Assembly: GCA_947175455.1 (NCBI GenBank)
Contig: CAMWMW010000090.1
Coordinates: forward strand, 1-6,900
From: an uncultured Porphyromonadaceae bacterium
Lineage (GTDB): Bacteria > Bacteroidota > Bacteroidia > Bacteroidales > Muribaculaceae
Direction of reading: 5' to 3'
Length of the DNA stretch: 6,900 nucleotides
The notes under the pieces are model-generated. The model searched no databases. It was not told the origin of the DNA and was given only the letters and a program-made list of their open reading frames with translations. How positions within the stretch are numbered: position 1 is the stretch's first letter; each line of letters starts with the position of its first letter. The position numbers were made by a program, and so were the translations under genes. Shown piece by piece: positions 1 through 6,550 of this stretch.

Positions 1-14
1 GTCTTAGCTTAAAT

Positions 15-50
15 ATGATGATGATGCGCAGCCGACGAAGCCGGTTGTAG
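15..50 (+). CDS. Putative methionine leader peptide (MMMMRSRRSRL)
   Basis: Seen: an 11-codon ORF with four consecutive ATG codons (15-26), then Arg/Ser codons and Leu, ending at TAG (48-50). It lies in the leader of a methionine biosynthesis operon, just upstream of an intrinsic terminator. Known: amino-acid biosynthetic operons controlled by attenuation carry short leader ORFs enriched in codons for the end product. Inferred: the Met run is the control site where a ribosome would stall when charged Met-tRNA is scarce. Oddities: the control codons sit at the very start of the ORF, whereas known leader peptides usually have them further in. The frame stays open upstream to the window edge (from position 3), so the true start may lie outside. 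No clear ribosome-binding site is visible, which is normal for this phylum. The main alternative is a chance ATG triplet repeat. Confidence 0.45.
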   Translation: MMMMRSRRSRL

Positions 51-78
51 TCTTGTCATGCATGCTTAAGCGATACAT

Positions 79-118
79 AAACCAGACGGCCGGCTTCCAA
101 GTCGGTCGTCTGGTTTTT
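79..118 (+). terminator. Strong intrinsic (rho-independent) terminator in the metY leader
   Basis: A 16-base left arm (79-94) pairs with 101-116 across the six-base loop TTCCAA. Fourteen pairs are Watson-Crick and two are G-U (at 89 and 93). The 3' side runs into five T residues (114-118), so it points along the + strand. The minus-strand direction has only three T after the stem and would be weaker. It ends 40 bases before the metY start. It could simply end an upstream gene outside the window, but its left arm has an alternative partner at 37-48, which suggests conditional termination ahead of the met operon. Confidence 0.8.
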
Positions 119-158
119 ACGTGAATAAACAATAATCAACAAGCAATAAGTAAGATTT

Positions 159-1448
159 ATGGATTACAAGAAATTAAGATTCGCCACACGGCAGATTCAT
201 GCCGGACTCAATCATTCCGAGCCGACAGGCTCCAGAGGCATTGCGATTTACCCCACATCGGCATATCGTTTTGAATCATGCGGATATGCTGCGGATCTGT
301 TTGAACTCTCGAAAGCCGGAAACATATATACCCGCCTTCAGAATCCAACAACCACAGCGTATGAAGAGCGTATCTCCGCTCTTTATGGAGGCGTAGGAGC
401 AATGGCGTTGTCCTCCGGCATGGCGGCTATACTCGTTACTGTCACTTCTCTGGCTTCTGCGGGAGACAATATCGTGGCTTCTCCGTTGCTCTATGGCGGA
501 ACCTACAACCAGTTCCGTCATACATTGCGGAGACTTGGCATAGAGGTGCGTATTGCTCCCGACACGACTCCGGAGTCGGCAGCCAGGCTTTTAAATGACC
601 GGACGCGCGCTGTCTTTATCGAGAGCATGGGCAATCCGACATGCGAGGTGCCCGATCTGGAAGGGTTTGCGAGAATCGCGCATGAAGGGGGAGTGCCATT
701 GGTTGTCGACAACACCTTCGGGGCGGGAGGATACCTGTGCAATCCGTTTGAATGGGGCGCGGACATTATCGTTGATTCGGCTACGAAATGGATCAACGGT
801 CATGGCACCGCAATGGGCGGTATAATTGTAGACAAAGGATCCTTCCCTTGGAATAACGGTAAATTCCCGCAGATTGACGGACCATCGGAAGGTTATCATG
901 GTCTGAATCTTTATGAGGCGTTTGGAAACGCGGCGTTCATCGTCAAGTGTCGCGTAGACGGACAGCGCGATCTGGGCACCTGCCCTTCGCCGTTCGACAG
1001 TTATCTGATGCTTCTTGGTCTGGAGACTCTTTCTTTGAGAGTCGGACATCAGGTGGAATCCACCCGCAGACTGGCTGAATACCTCAGGGAGCATCCGAAA
1101 GTAAAGAAGGTAAGCTATGTCGGTTTTGAGGATCATGCCTCCTGTGCCAATGCGAAGAAATATTTTCTATCCGGGGCGTCAGGTGTGCTTAATGTCGAAC
1201 TTGAAGGAGACATTGACACAACCGTGAGGTTCGTAGAGTCTCTTGAGCTCGCGGCGCATATGACCATGATCGGAGACTCAATCACCGTAGTCACGCATCC
1301 CGCCTCGACCACACACAAGCAATTGTCGGAAGACGACAAGAAGGCGGCAGGCGTCACGCCGACATTGCTCCGCATATCATTGGGTCTTGAAGATGTGGAA
1401 GATATCATATCGGATTTTGAACAGGCATTCGGCAAAACAGGATTATGA
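159..1448 (+). CDS. metY: O-acetylhomoserine sulfhydrylase (O-acetylhomoserine aminocarboxypropyltransferase)
   Basis: A cytosolic PLP enzyme of the Cys/Met metabolism family. It replaces the acetyl group of O-acetyl-L-homoserine with sulfide to give homocysteine, bypassing cystathionine. Seen, in 429 residues (usual for the family): Y57 and R59 in NIYTRLQNPT, which in this family contact the PLP phosphate from the neighbouring subunit; SSGM (85-88), phosphate binding; Y112 in LYGGTY, which stacks on the cofactor ring; D184 in VVDNTF, which pairs with the pyridine nitrogen; K210 in SATKWINGHG, the Schiff-base lysine; R405 in LLRISLGLED, which binds the substrate carboxylate. The GHGTAMGG stretch after the lysine and the full length favour MetY over the shorter MetB and MetC. 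The ATG at 159 gives a normal N terminus and follows an A-rich stretch with no Shine-Dalgarno. It is the first gene of metY-metX-hom, and its stop overlaps the metX start (ATGA). A terminator lies just upstream. Nothing appears broken. Confidence 0.95.
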   Translation: MDYKKLRFATRQIHAGLNHSEPTGSRGIAIYPTSAYRFESCGYAADLFELSKAGNIYTRLQNPTTTAYEERISALYGGVGAMALSSGMAAILVTVTSLASAGDNIVASPLLYGGTYNQFRHTLRRLGIEVRIAPDTTPESAARLLNDRTRAVFIESMGNPTCEVPDLEGFARIAHEGGVPLVVDNTFGAGGYLCNPFEWGADIIVDSATKWINGHGTAMGGIIVDKGSFPWNNGKFPQIDGPSEGYHGLNLYEAFGNAAFIVKCRVDGQRDLGTCPSPFDSYLMLLGLETLSLRVGHQVESTRRLAEYLREHPKVKKVSYVGFEDHASCANAKKYFLSGASGVLNVELEGDIDTTVRFVESLELAAHMTMIGDSITVVTHPASTTHKQLSEDDKKAAGVTPTLLRISLGLEDVEDIISDFEQAFGKTGL

Positions 1449-2464
1449 CAGGATATTATCATCACGATGCACCCTTCCTTCTGGAGTCGGGGGAGAAACT
1501 GAGCGAGCTTGTGATAGCCTACCACACATACGGCACTTTGAATCAGGACAGGTCCAATGTCGTGTGGGTGTGCCATGCGCTGACTGCCAACAGCGATGTC
1601 GCCGACTGGTGGCCGCATACCGTTGAATCGGGATGTTTCCTTGATCCGGACCGTTGGTTTGTGGTATGTGCCAATATCATAGGGTCTTGTTATGGAACGA
1701 CAGGTCCGTTGTCGGAGAATCCGGCAACGGGAGAACCATATTACAGCGATTTTCCGCTCGTGACTATCCGCGATATCGCCAATGCCCACTGTCTGCTCGC
1801 ATCGCACCTCGGAATCGGCAGGATACACGCCCTGACGGGAAGTTCTGTGGGGGGATTCCAGGCTCTTGAATGGATTGCCGCCGAGCCGGAGAGGTTCGAC
1901 AAACTGATACTGATAGCCACGGATGCAAAGGCTTCGCCCTGGACAATAGCCATCGACGAGACTCAGCGCATGGCTATCGAGGCAGACCGCACATTCGGCG
2001 GGAAGTCTCCCGATGCAGGAATGGCGGGCATGGCGGCGGCAAGAGGAATCGGTCTGCTTACATATAGGGGAGGCAACGGCTATAATCTCACGCAGTGTGA
2101 CGCGGCAGGTTTCAATCCCGTCTCAGACATTCACCGGGCGTGCACGTATCAGAGATATCAGGGTGAAAAGCTTTGTCGCCGGTTCAACGCCTATTCCTAT
2201 GTGTCGATTCTAAATTCGTTCGATACCCATGACATCGGGCGTGGCAGGGGTGGTGTCGCGGCGGCACTTGCCGGAGTGACCGCCGATTCTATGGTCATCG
2301 GACTCTCTTCAGATATCATCTTCACTCCTGCGGAGATGAAAGAACTTTCGGCGATGCTGCCGCGTTCCGTTTACCGGGAGATAGACTCCGCTTTCGGGCA
2401 CGACGGATTTCTGGTTGAACATGAACAATTGAACAACATCTTAAAACCGTTTATTGAAGGATGA
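1445..2464 (+). CDS. metX: Homoserine O-acetyltransferase
   Basis: An alpha/beta-hydrolase-fold acyltransferase that moves an acetyl group from acetyl-CoA to the hydroxyl of L-homoserine, supplying the MetY substrate. Seen: the family's N-terminal ESGEKLSELVIAYHTYGTLN; HALTANSD (44-51), matching the usual HALTG region; NIIGSCYGTTGP (77-88); the nucleophile elbow TGSSVGG with S134; D290 in SSDIIFT; H319 in FGHDGF. S134, D290 and H319 make the catalytic triad. At 339 residues it is on the short side for MetX, but no conserved block is missing. The family includes acetyl- and succinyl-specific members that cannot be told apart with certainty by eye; acetyl is chosen because the partner MetY uses O-acetylhomoserine. 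It overlaps metY upstream and hom downstream by four bases each (ATGA), which implies translational coupling and a single transcript. It should share the control of the leader at 15-118. Confidence 0.95.
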   Translation: MTGYYHHDAPFLLESGEKLSELVIAYHTYGTLNQDRSNVVWVCHALTANSDVADWWPHTVESGCFLDPDRWFVVCANIIGSCYGTTGPLSENPATGEPYYSDFPLVTIRDIANAHCLLASHLGIGRIHALTGSSVGGFQALEWIAAEPERFDKLILIATDAKASPWTIAIDETQRMAIEADRTFGGKSPDAGMAGMAAARGIGLLTYRGGNGYNLTQCDAAGFNPVSDIHRACTYQRYQGEKLCRRFNAYSYVSILNSFDTHDIGRGRGGVAAALAGVTADSMVIGLSSDIIFTPAEMKELSAMLPRSVYREIDSAFGHDGFLVEHEQLNNILKPFIEG

Positions 2465-3675
2465 ACCATAAAATAAAAATAGGACTCTTCGGCTTCGGCA
2501 CCGTCGGGCAGGGAGTGTATAGAGTAGTGAACCGGGCGAAAAACGCCCATGCTGAAATACGTAGGATATGCGTGCGGGATACGGCTAAAAAGAGGGATGT
2601 GGAAGTTCCCGAAGGTGTGTTGACCGACAGGGCGGAAGACCTGTTTGAAGACCCGGAGATAAATCTTATTGTAGAGGTTGTCGATGATGCGGAGGCATCT
2701 TACCGTATCGTCACTGCGGCGCTAAGAGGCGGAATACCCGTGGTTTCCGGCTCCAAGGCGATGATTGCGGAACATCTCCCCGAACTTATCAGACTTCAGC
2801 ATGAATACCGCACCGCAATGCTCTATGATGCTTCCTCATGCGGCTCGATACCAGTGATCAGGAATCTTGAGGAATATTACGACAATGACCTGCTTCTTGA
2901 AGTGAAAGGGATTCTTAACGGCTCTTCAAACTATATTCTCTCACGCGTGTTCGATCATGGCGAGGATTATTCCGGGGCGTTGCTCAAGGCTCAGAAACTC
3001 GGTTTCGCCGAAAGTGACCCGACATTCGACATAAGCGGCAAAGACTCCCTTTACAAGCTCATAATCATCACTGTCCATGCTCTCGGAGTCTATATTAAAC
3101 CTGAAGATGTCTTCACATACGGGATTTCCACCATTCATGATGCGGATATCCGTTATGCGAGAGAAAAGGGGGTGAAGATAAAGCTTGTGGCGCAGGTTGT
3201 CAAGGTGGATGAATCGAGGTTCACAATGTTCGTGATGCCTGAATTTGTCAGTCCGTCAAGATATATCTACAGTGTTGACAACGAATACAACGGTGTTGTG
3301 ATAAGGGGTGAATGTTATGACCGGCAGTTTATGTTCGGCAAAGGAGCCGGAGGGTTGCCTACGGCATCCTCCATTCTTAGCGACATAATGGCGCGGCGGC
3401 ACGGTTACAGATATGAGTATAAAAAGATGGGATATATGGACACACCGGAATATACCACCGATGTCCGGCTTAAAGTCTACATACATTATGAGACAACCGA
3501 TATCCCCGGAAAGATGGTATTCGAGCGGATACATGAGAAATACACGTCATCTGCCGGCAATTACATCATAGCGGATATCTCGCTGCGGAATCTTGCGCGT
3601 TACAGGTCTCTTCTTGATGCCCCTGACATATTCCTTGCCAACATACCTGTCTTCTTTCTCGACAAAGATGACTGA
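2461..3675 (+). CDS. hom: Homoserine dehydrogenase, monofunctional, in the methionine operon
   Basis: Reduces L-aspartate 4-semialdehyde to L-homoserine with NAD(P)H, the step before MetX. Seen in 404 residues: an N-terminal Rossmann fold with GFGTVG (11-16); K99 in SGSKAMIAEH, the position of the family's TANK lysine; GILNGSSNYIL (150-160), the family's GILNGTTNYI; GFAESDPTFD (181-190), then GKDSLYK with D195 and K199; GKGAGGLPTASSILSDI (293-309), the usual Gly-Ala-Gly / Pro-Thr-Ala block. K99 and K199 match the catalytic lysines. There is no aspartokinase domain, unlike bifunctional ThrA. Residues about 333-380 have an ACT-like strand/helix pattern but do not clearly match the usual C-terminal ACT regulatory domain, so threonine feedback may be absent or altered. 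Inferred: a copy dedicated to methionine, distinct from a ThrA copy likely elsewhere. The start overlaps the metX stop (ATGA). It is the last gene of the operon, facing the minus-strand exporter gene. Confidence 0.92.
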   Translation: MNHKIKIGLFGFGTVGQGVYRVVNRAKNAHAEIRRICVRDTAKKRDVEVPEGVLTDRAEDLFEDPEINLIVEVVDDAEASYRIVTAALRGGIPVVSGSKAMIAEHLPELIRLQHEYRTAMLYDASSCGSIPVIRNLEEYYDNDLLLEVKGILNGSSNYILSRVFDHGEDYSGALLKAQKLGFAESDPTFDISGKDSLYKLIIITVHALGVYIKPEDVFTYGISTIHDADIRYAREKGVKIKLVAQVVKVDESRFTMFVMPEFVSPSRYIYSVDNEYNGVVIRGECYDRQFMFGKGAGGLPTASSILSDIMARRHGYRYEYKKMGYMDTPEYTTDVRLKVYIHYETTDIPGKMVFERIHEKYTSSAGNYIIADISLRNLARYRSLLDAPDIFLANIPVFFLDKDD

Positions 3676-3701
3676 CCCCCTGTTTGTTAAGGAGTGGGGT
3701 C
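3674..3701. terminator. Possible hairpin at the convergent hom / exporter junction
   Basis: GACCCC (3674-3679) pairs with GGGGTC (3696-3701) around a 16-base loop, which CCT/AGG inside could shorten. The two stop codons are only 25 bases apart. There is no T run on either strand, so this is not a standard intrinsic terminator. It may slow polymerase or protect the two 3' ends. Weak call. Confidence 0.3.
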
Positions 3702-6550
3702 TAAGGTTTGCCGTCAAGGATGTGCAGGTTGGGGGTGAAACCGTCCGCACAGGCAGCTATGACTGCTTGTGCATATTCTGAAGAGGTATGTATGAAGACT
3801 TTGCGTTCCGGGTGCATGCGTGCCAACAGAAGAGCCAGCTCTCCGTACCCTTTCTGACCGTCAATATATATATCCCCAGAATTTGCGTAGTCTTGCAGAA
3901 TTTCAGTCTTGGAGCGGATCTTTTTCAAGGCTTTTCGGGCGGAAGCCTCGATTTCTCTTCCTTTGTAAAGATATCTTCCCATGACGCACTCCATGGCGTA
4001 CGCGAGTTCCGTCTGGTTCTTTTTACGTCGGATGTCGGAGCGGTTGAAATCGTATCTTCCGGTCAACACACTCCCAAGTGTGACAGGATAGGGACGAGGC
4101 GAACCGTCGCTGCGGCGTGTGAGCCATTTGAAAAGCAGCGGCGGGAAAAGATATGCCATGAGGACAACGGAAACCATACCCACTACCGTCACTTCGCCAA
4201 GCGAACGCATTGCCGGGTGCTTTGCAACCAGAAGTGTGCCGATGCCGATGAACATTATCAGTGCGGACACGATGATGCTGTTTTTGTATGACTGCAGCAG
4301 TTTGCGGCGACAGGCGAATTCATATGTGAGACCTTCCGTCATGAAGATTGTGTAGTCGTCACCCTGACCGAATATGAAAGTTGCAAGAATCACATTGACG
4401 ATATTGAATTTTATCCCCAGAATACCCATGATGCCGAGAATCCAGATCCAGCTGAAAGCCATCGGCAGGAATGAAATCAGGGCAAGTTCGATGCTTCCGA
4501 GTGAAATCCACAGGAATATGAACACTATGAATCCGCAAGCGATCCCTATATAGTTGAAATCATCAGAGAGCGTGTCGGCAATTGATCCGTTCATGCTCCT
4601 TACATCAAACACCAGCCCTCCGAATTCACGCTGTCCCGACAAAGTGTCTTTTATCTCTTCTGCAGATGATAGAGGCACTTCGATTACCTGAACGATGGAT
4701 TTGCGTCCCGACTCCGGGTCTTCGCTTATGTTGCCGGCGAATACAGAGGTATATAATTCGTTGAAGTTTTCGAAATCCTGCGGAGCATAGTCAGCTGAAA
4801 TCGCATCGTTGAAAGGGGAGAAAGCTTCCGGACTGAATCCGTGGCGCAGAGCCGCCTCCGTAAGCGGTGTTGCGGCTGACTCCCGGTATTTTCCGGCAAA
4901 CTCATTCCATCTGGCAAGACGCCGGACCTGTTCTTCTCTGGATGTCAGGAATGAGTTGACCTCATTGCAGCGCGTAACCATGCCTGCTTTGACGAGAGAA
5001 TCAACGGTTTTGCCGATTATTCCGCTTTGAGAGAGGGCTTCGTTCCATGTTGTGCCGTTGCTGACGATATAAAGATTTTCCGTATCGCCGTTCTGATTTG
5101 CGAGACTTGAGAAATACTCCAGATCAGCTTTCTGCTCATCTGTCATATAGTTGATGTTGCGCATGTCTGAATCGAATTCGGTGCGCAGGCTGAAAAATCC
5201 GAATATGACGGTGAGAACAAGTACTCCCCAAACTATCCGGTGATTGTTTTCAAGCGACAATCCCGCAAGGCGTGTTATAAGACGCGGGTCCCCGGCGGGT
5301 CTGTCTGTCGTTTTCCGTGTTTTCACAGCGTGAGGGAGGAATATGAGCACGAACAGTATTGTGCCGGCGAGCAGAAGAGAAGCGAACAGTCCCAGGTCGT
5401 GAAGCGCGGGAGCATTCAGAGGCACCAGACACAGGAATGCGCCGACTGTCGTTATGTTTCCCACCACAAGAGGAGATATGATTTCCTTAAACGCGGATCT
5501 TGGCTGTGTGCTGTCTTTAAGATGGTCTATGAGATGCAGCGGATAGTTCACGGCGATGCCGAGAATCACCGAAGCGATTCCTATCACGATAATTGACACG
5601 GAATCGTAAAAGAGTGCGATTGTGCCCATGGCAAAAAGCCATCCCCAGCCTATGGATACGAGAATCAGCAGAATGTTTCTCAGATTACGGAACACGTATA
5701 TGAGCAGCAGCAATATAAGTATGCCGGCGATGCTGATTGCGAGGATGCTGTCGCTTTTGATGCGGCGAGCGTTTTCCGCAGCTATTACAGGACCGCCTAT
5801 GACATGTATGTCGAGGTTGCTGTTCTCTTTTTCGGTCATAGACACCGCGTCTTCCAGCATCGCCGCAAGCGAGGCGTTGTGTTCCGATTCGTGTGCTCCG
5901 AATGCGGATTCGAGAATTACGATTGCCTTTTTCGCATCAGGCGAAAGAATATATCCGTCGTATGTGTCGAAATTTATCGGCATACCGCCGTTTTTCAACC
6001 TTTCCGGCACAGGGGAAAAGAGATTGAGCGGATCCCGGGATATATTTCCTGCCAGTATGCCCGATGAAGGGAAGAGCAGCATCTGCTTGTCTTCTCTAAT
6101 CTGCCGGTCGATATATCCCGGATCTGACAGAAGGGAGTCGATTCTCGCGTAATCCTTGTCAGTCAGGAAATAAGGTATGTTTTCATAAATGAAATCAGAG
6201 ATTCCGAGCATCTTCTCCATGTCGATTTCCTTGATCATACCGCTGAGAAAGCCGAGAGAATCCAGCCGCTCGATGCTCGCTGCGAAAGCCTCGACACCAT
6301 CCGCAAGTTCCTGAGGGTCTGTATACGTAGTGTCGCGGGTGGAGATGACTGCATATATTTTGTCAGCACCGGAGATGTCCTGATATACCGACATTGCTGT
6401 ATGGTTCTTTTCATCAAGCGGAAGGAAATCGGATATGTCCTCCTTGTATCCGAGTCTCAGAAACGACAGCACAAGTGCTGTCGTGGAGACCAGAAACAGT
6501 CCCCACGCAAGCAGCGGATATCGCTTGAAAAGGTCATAGAGACGAAGCAT
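3701..6550 (-). CDS. MMPL/RND-superfamily exporter with an extra C-terminal soluble domain
   Basis: An inner-membrane exporter of the MMPL/HAE3 type, expected to move a lipid-like or hydrophobic product using the proton gradient. Seen in 949 residues: TM1 at about 12-31; a large periplasmic loop at about 32-265; TM2-6 at about 268-408; TM7 at about 438-456; a second loop at about 457-663; TM8-12 at about 665-808. This is the duplicated 1+5 / 1+5 RND layout. TM10 holds FGQGDDYTIF (727-736), the proton-relay Asp-Tyr region; the matching place in TM4 reads GIAVNYPLHL, with Asn in place of Asp. After TM12 comes a soluble stretch of about 140 residues with GQKGYGELALLLARMHPE (898-915), resembling a Rossmann methyltransferase glycine loop, but the acidic residue expected after strand 2 is missing. 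Its start lies 17 bases inside the upstream ligase gene. MMPL exporters beside acyl-activating ligases are typical of aryl-polyene/flexirubin and related lipid clusters; the actual cargo is unknown. Confidence 0.88.
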   Translation of the reverse strand: MLRLYDLFKRYPLLAWGLFLVSTTALVLSFLRLGYKEDISDFLPLDEKNHTAMSVYQDISGADKIYAVISTRDTTYTDPQELADGVEAFAASIERLDSLGFLSGMIKEIDMEKMLGISDFIYENIPYFLTDKDYARIDSLLSDPGYIDRQIREDKQMLLFPSSGILAGNISRDPLNLFSPVPERLKNGGMPINFDTYDGYILSPDAKKAIVILESAFGAHESEHNASLAAMLEDAVSMTEKENSNLDIHVIGGPVIAAENARRIKSDSILAISIAGILILLLLIYVFRNLRNILLILVSIGWGWLFAMGTIALFYDSVSIIVIGIASVILGIAVNYPLHLIDHLKDSTQPRSAFKEIISPLVVGNITTVGAFLCLVPLNAPALHDLGLFASLLLAGTILFVLIFLPHAVKTRKTTDRPAGDPRLITRLAGLSLENNHRIVWGVLVLTVIFGFFSLRTEFDSDMRNINYMTDEQKADLEYFSSLANQNGDTENLYIVSNGTTWNEALSQSGIIGKTVDSLVKAGMVTRCNEVNSFLTSREEQVRRLARWNEFAGKYRESAATPLTEAALRHGFSPEAFSPFNDAISADYAPQDFENFNELYTSVFAGNISEDPESGRKSIVQVIEVPLSSAEEIKDTLSGQREFGGLVFDVRSMNGSIADTLSDDFNYIGIACGFIVFIFLWISLGSIELALISFLPMAFSWIWILGIMGILGIKFNIVNVILATFIFGQGDDYTIFMTEGLTYEFACRRKLLQSYKNSIIVSALIMFIGIGTLLVAKHPAMRSLGEVTVVGMVSVVLMAYLFPPLLFKWLTRRSDGSPRPYPVTLGSVLTGRYDFNRSDIRRKKNQTELAYAMECVMGRYLYKGREIEASARKALKKIRSKTEILQDYANSGDIYIDGQKGYGELALLLARMHPERKVFIHTSSEYAQAVIAACADGFTPNLHILDGKP

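Larger units (their letters stand above)
15..118 (+). promoter_or_regulatory. Putative ribosome-mediated transcription attenuator of the met operon
   Basis: Three mutually exclusive pairings can be drawn by eye. (a) 28-34 pairs with 42-48: CAGCCG (29-34) against CGGTTG (42-47), with G-U pairs. (b) 37-48 pairs with 86-97: GAAGCCGG (37-44) is perfectly complementary to CCGGCTTC (90-97), and the helix extends to 12 pairs with two G-U. (c) 79-94 pairs with 101-116, the terminator. Pairing (b) breaks both (a) and (c), so it would be the antiterminator. A ribosome stalled with the fourth Met codon (24-26) in the A site would reach to about position 36, leaving 37-48 free. A ribosome at the stop codon (48-50) would cover it. 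This is the classical trp/his/thr layout. No TTTG / TAnnTTTG Bacteroidales promoter is visible between the terminator and metY, so transcription probably starts upstream and passes through. Inference from one sequence; not folded computationally. Confidence 0.5.

Noticed and set aside
1..78. The 3' end of a tRNA, tmRNA or a protein-coding gene ahead of the leader terminator.
   Set aside because: No CCA end or T-loop motif is present, and all three plus-strand frames hit a stop by position 50. Only the frame ending at 48-50 could be a protein tail, and it reads as a Met/Arg/Ser run rather than a typical C terminus.
119..158. A promoter for metY directly upstream of its start.
   Set aside because: No TTTG (-33) and TAnnTTTG (-7) pair of the Bacteroidales type is visible. 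The stretch is just A-rich, which fits a translation-start region better.
591..1136. A 181-residue minus-strand open frame inside metY.
   Set aside because: It overlaps the conserved PLP-lysine region of metY and has no domain signature; a shadow frame.
1133..1828. A 231-residue open frame on the minus strand across the metY/metX junction.
   Set aside because: It lies wholly antisense to two well-conserved genes, shows no recognisable motif, and is rich in Cys, Arg and Ser as expected from a shadow frame.
3788..4291. A 167-residue plus-strand open frame opposite the 3' end of the exporter gene.
   Set aside because: Antisense to a real coding frame, with no motif or start context to support it.
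5622..6152. A 176-residue open frame on the plus strand opposite the exporter.
   Set aside because: It is antisense to the periplasmic-loop and TM2-TM4 coding region of the exporter. Its hydrophobic, Ser-rich composition mirrors the real frame and no family is recognised.
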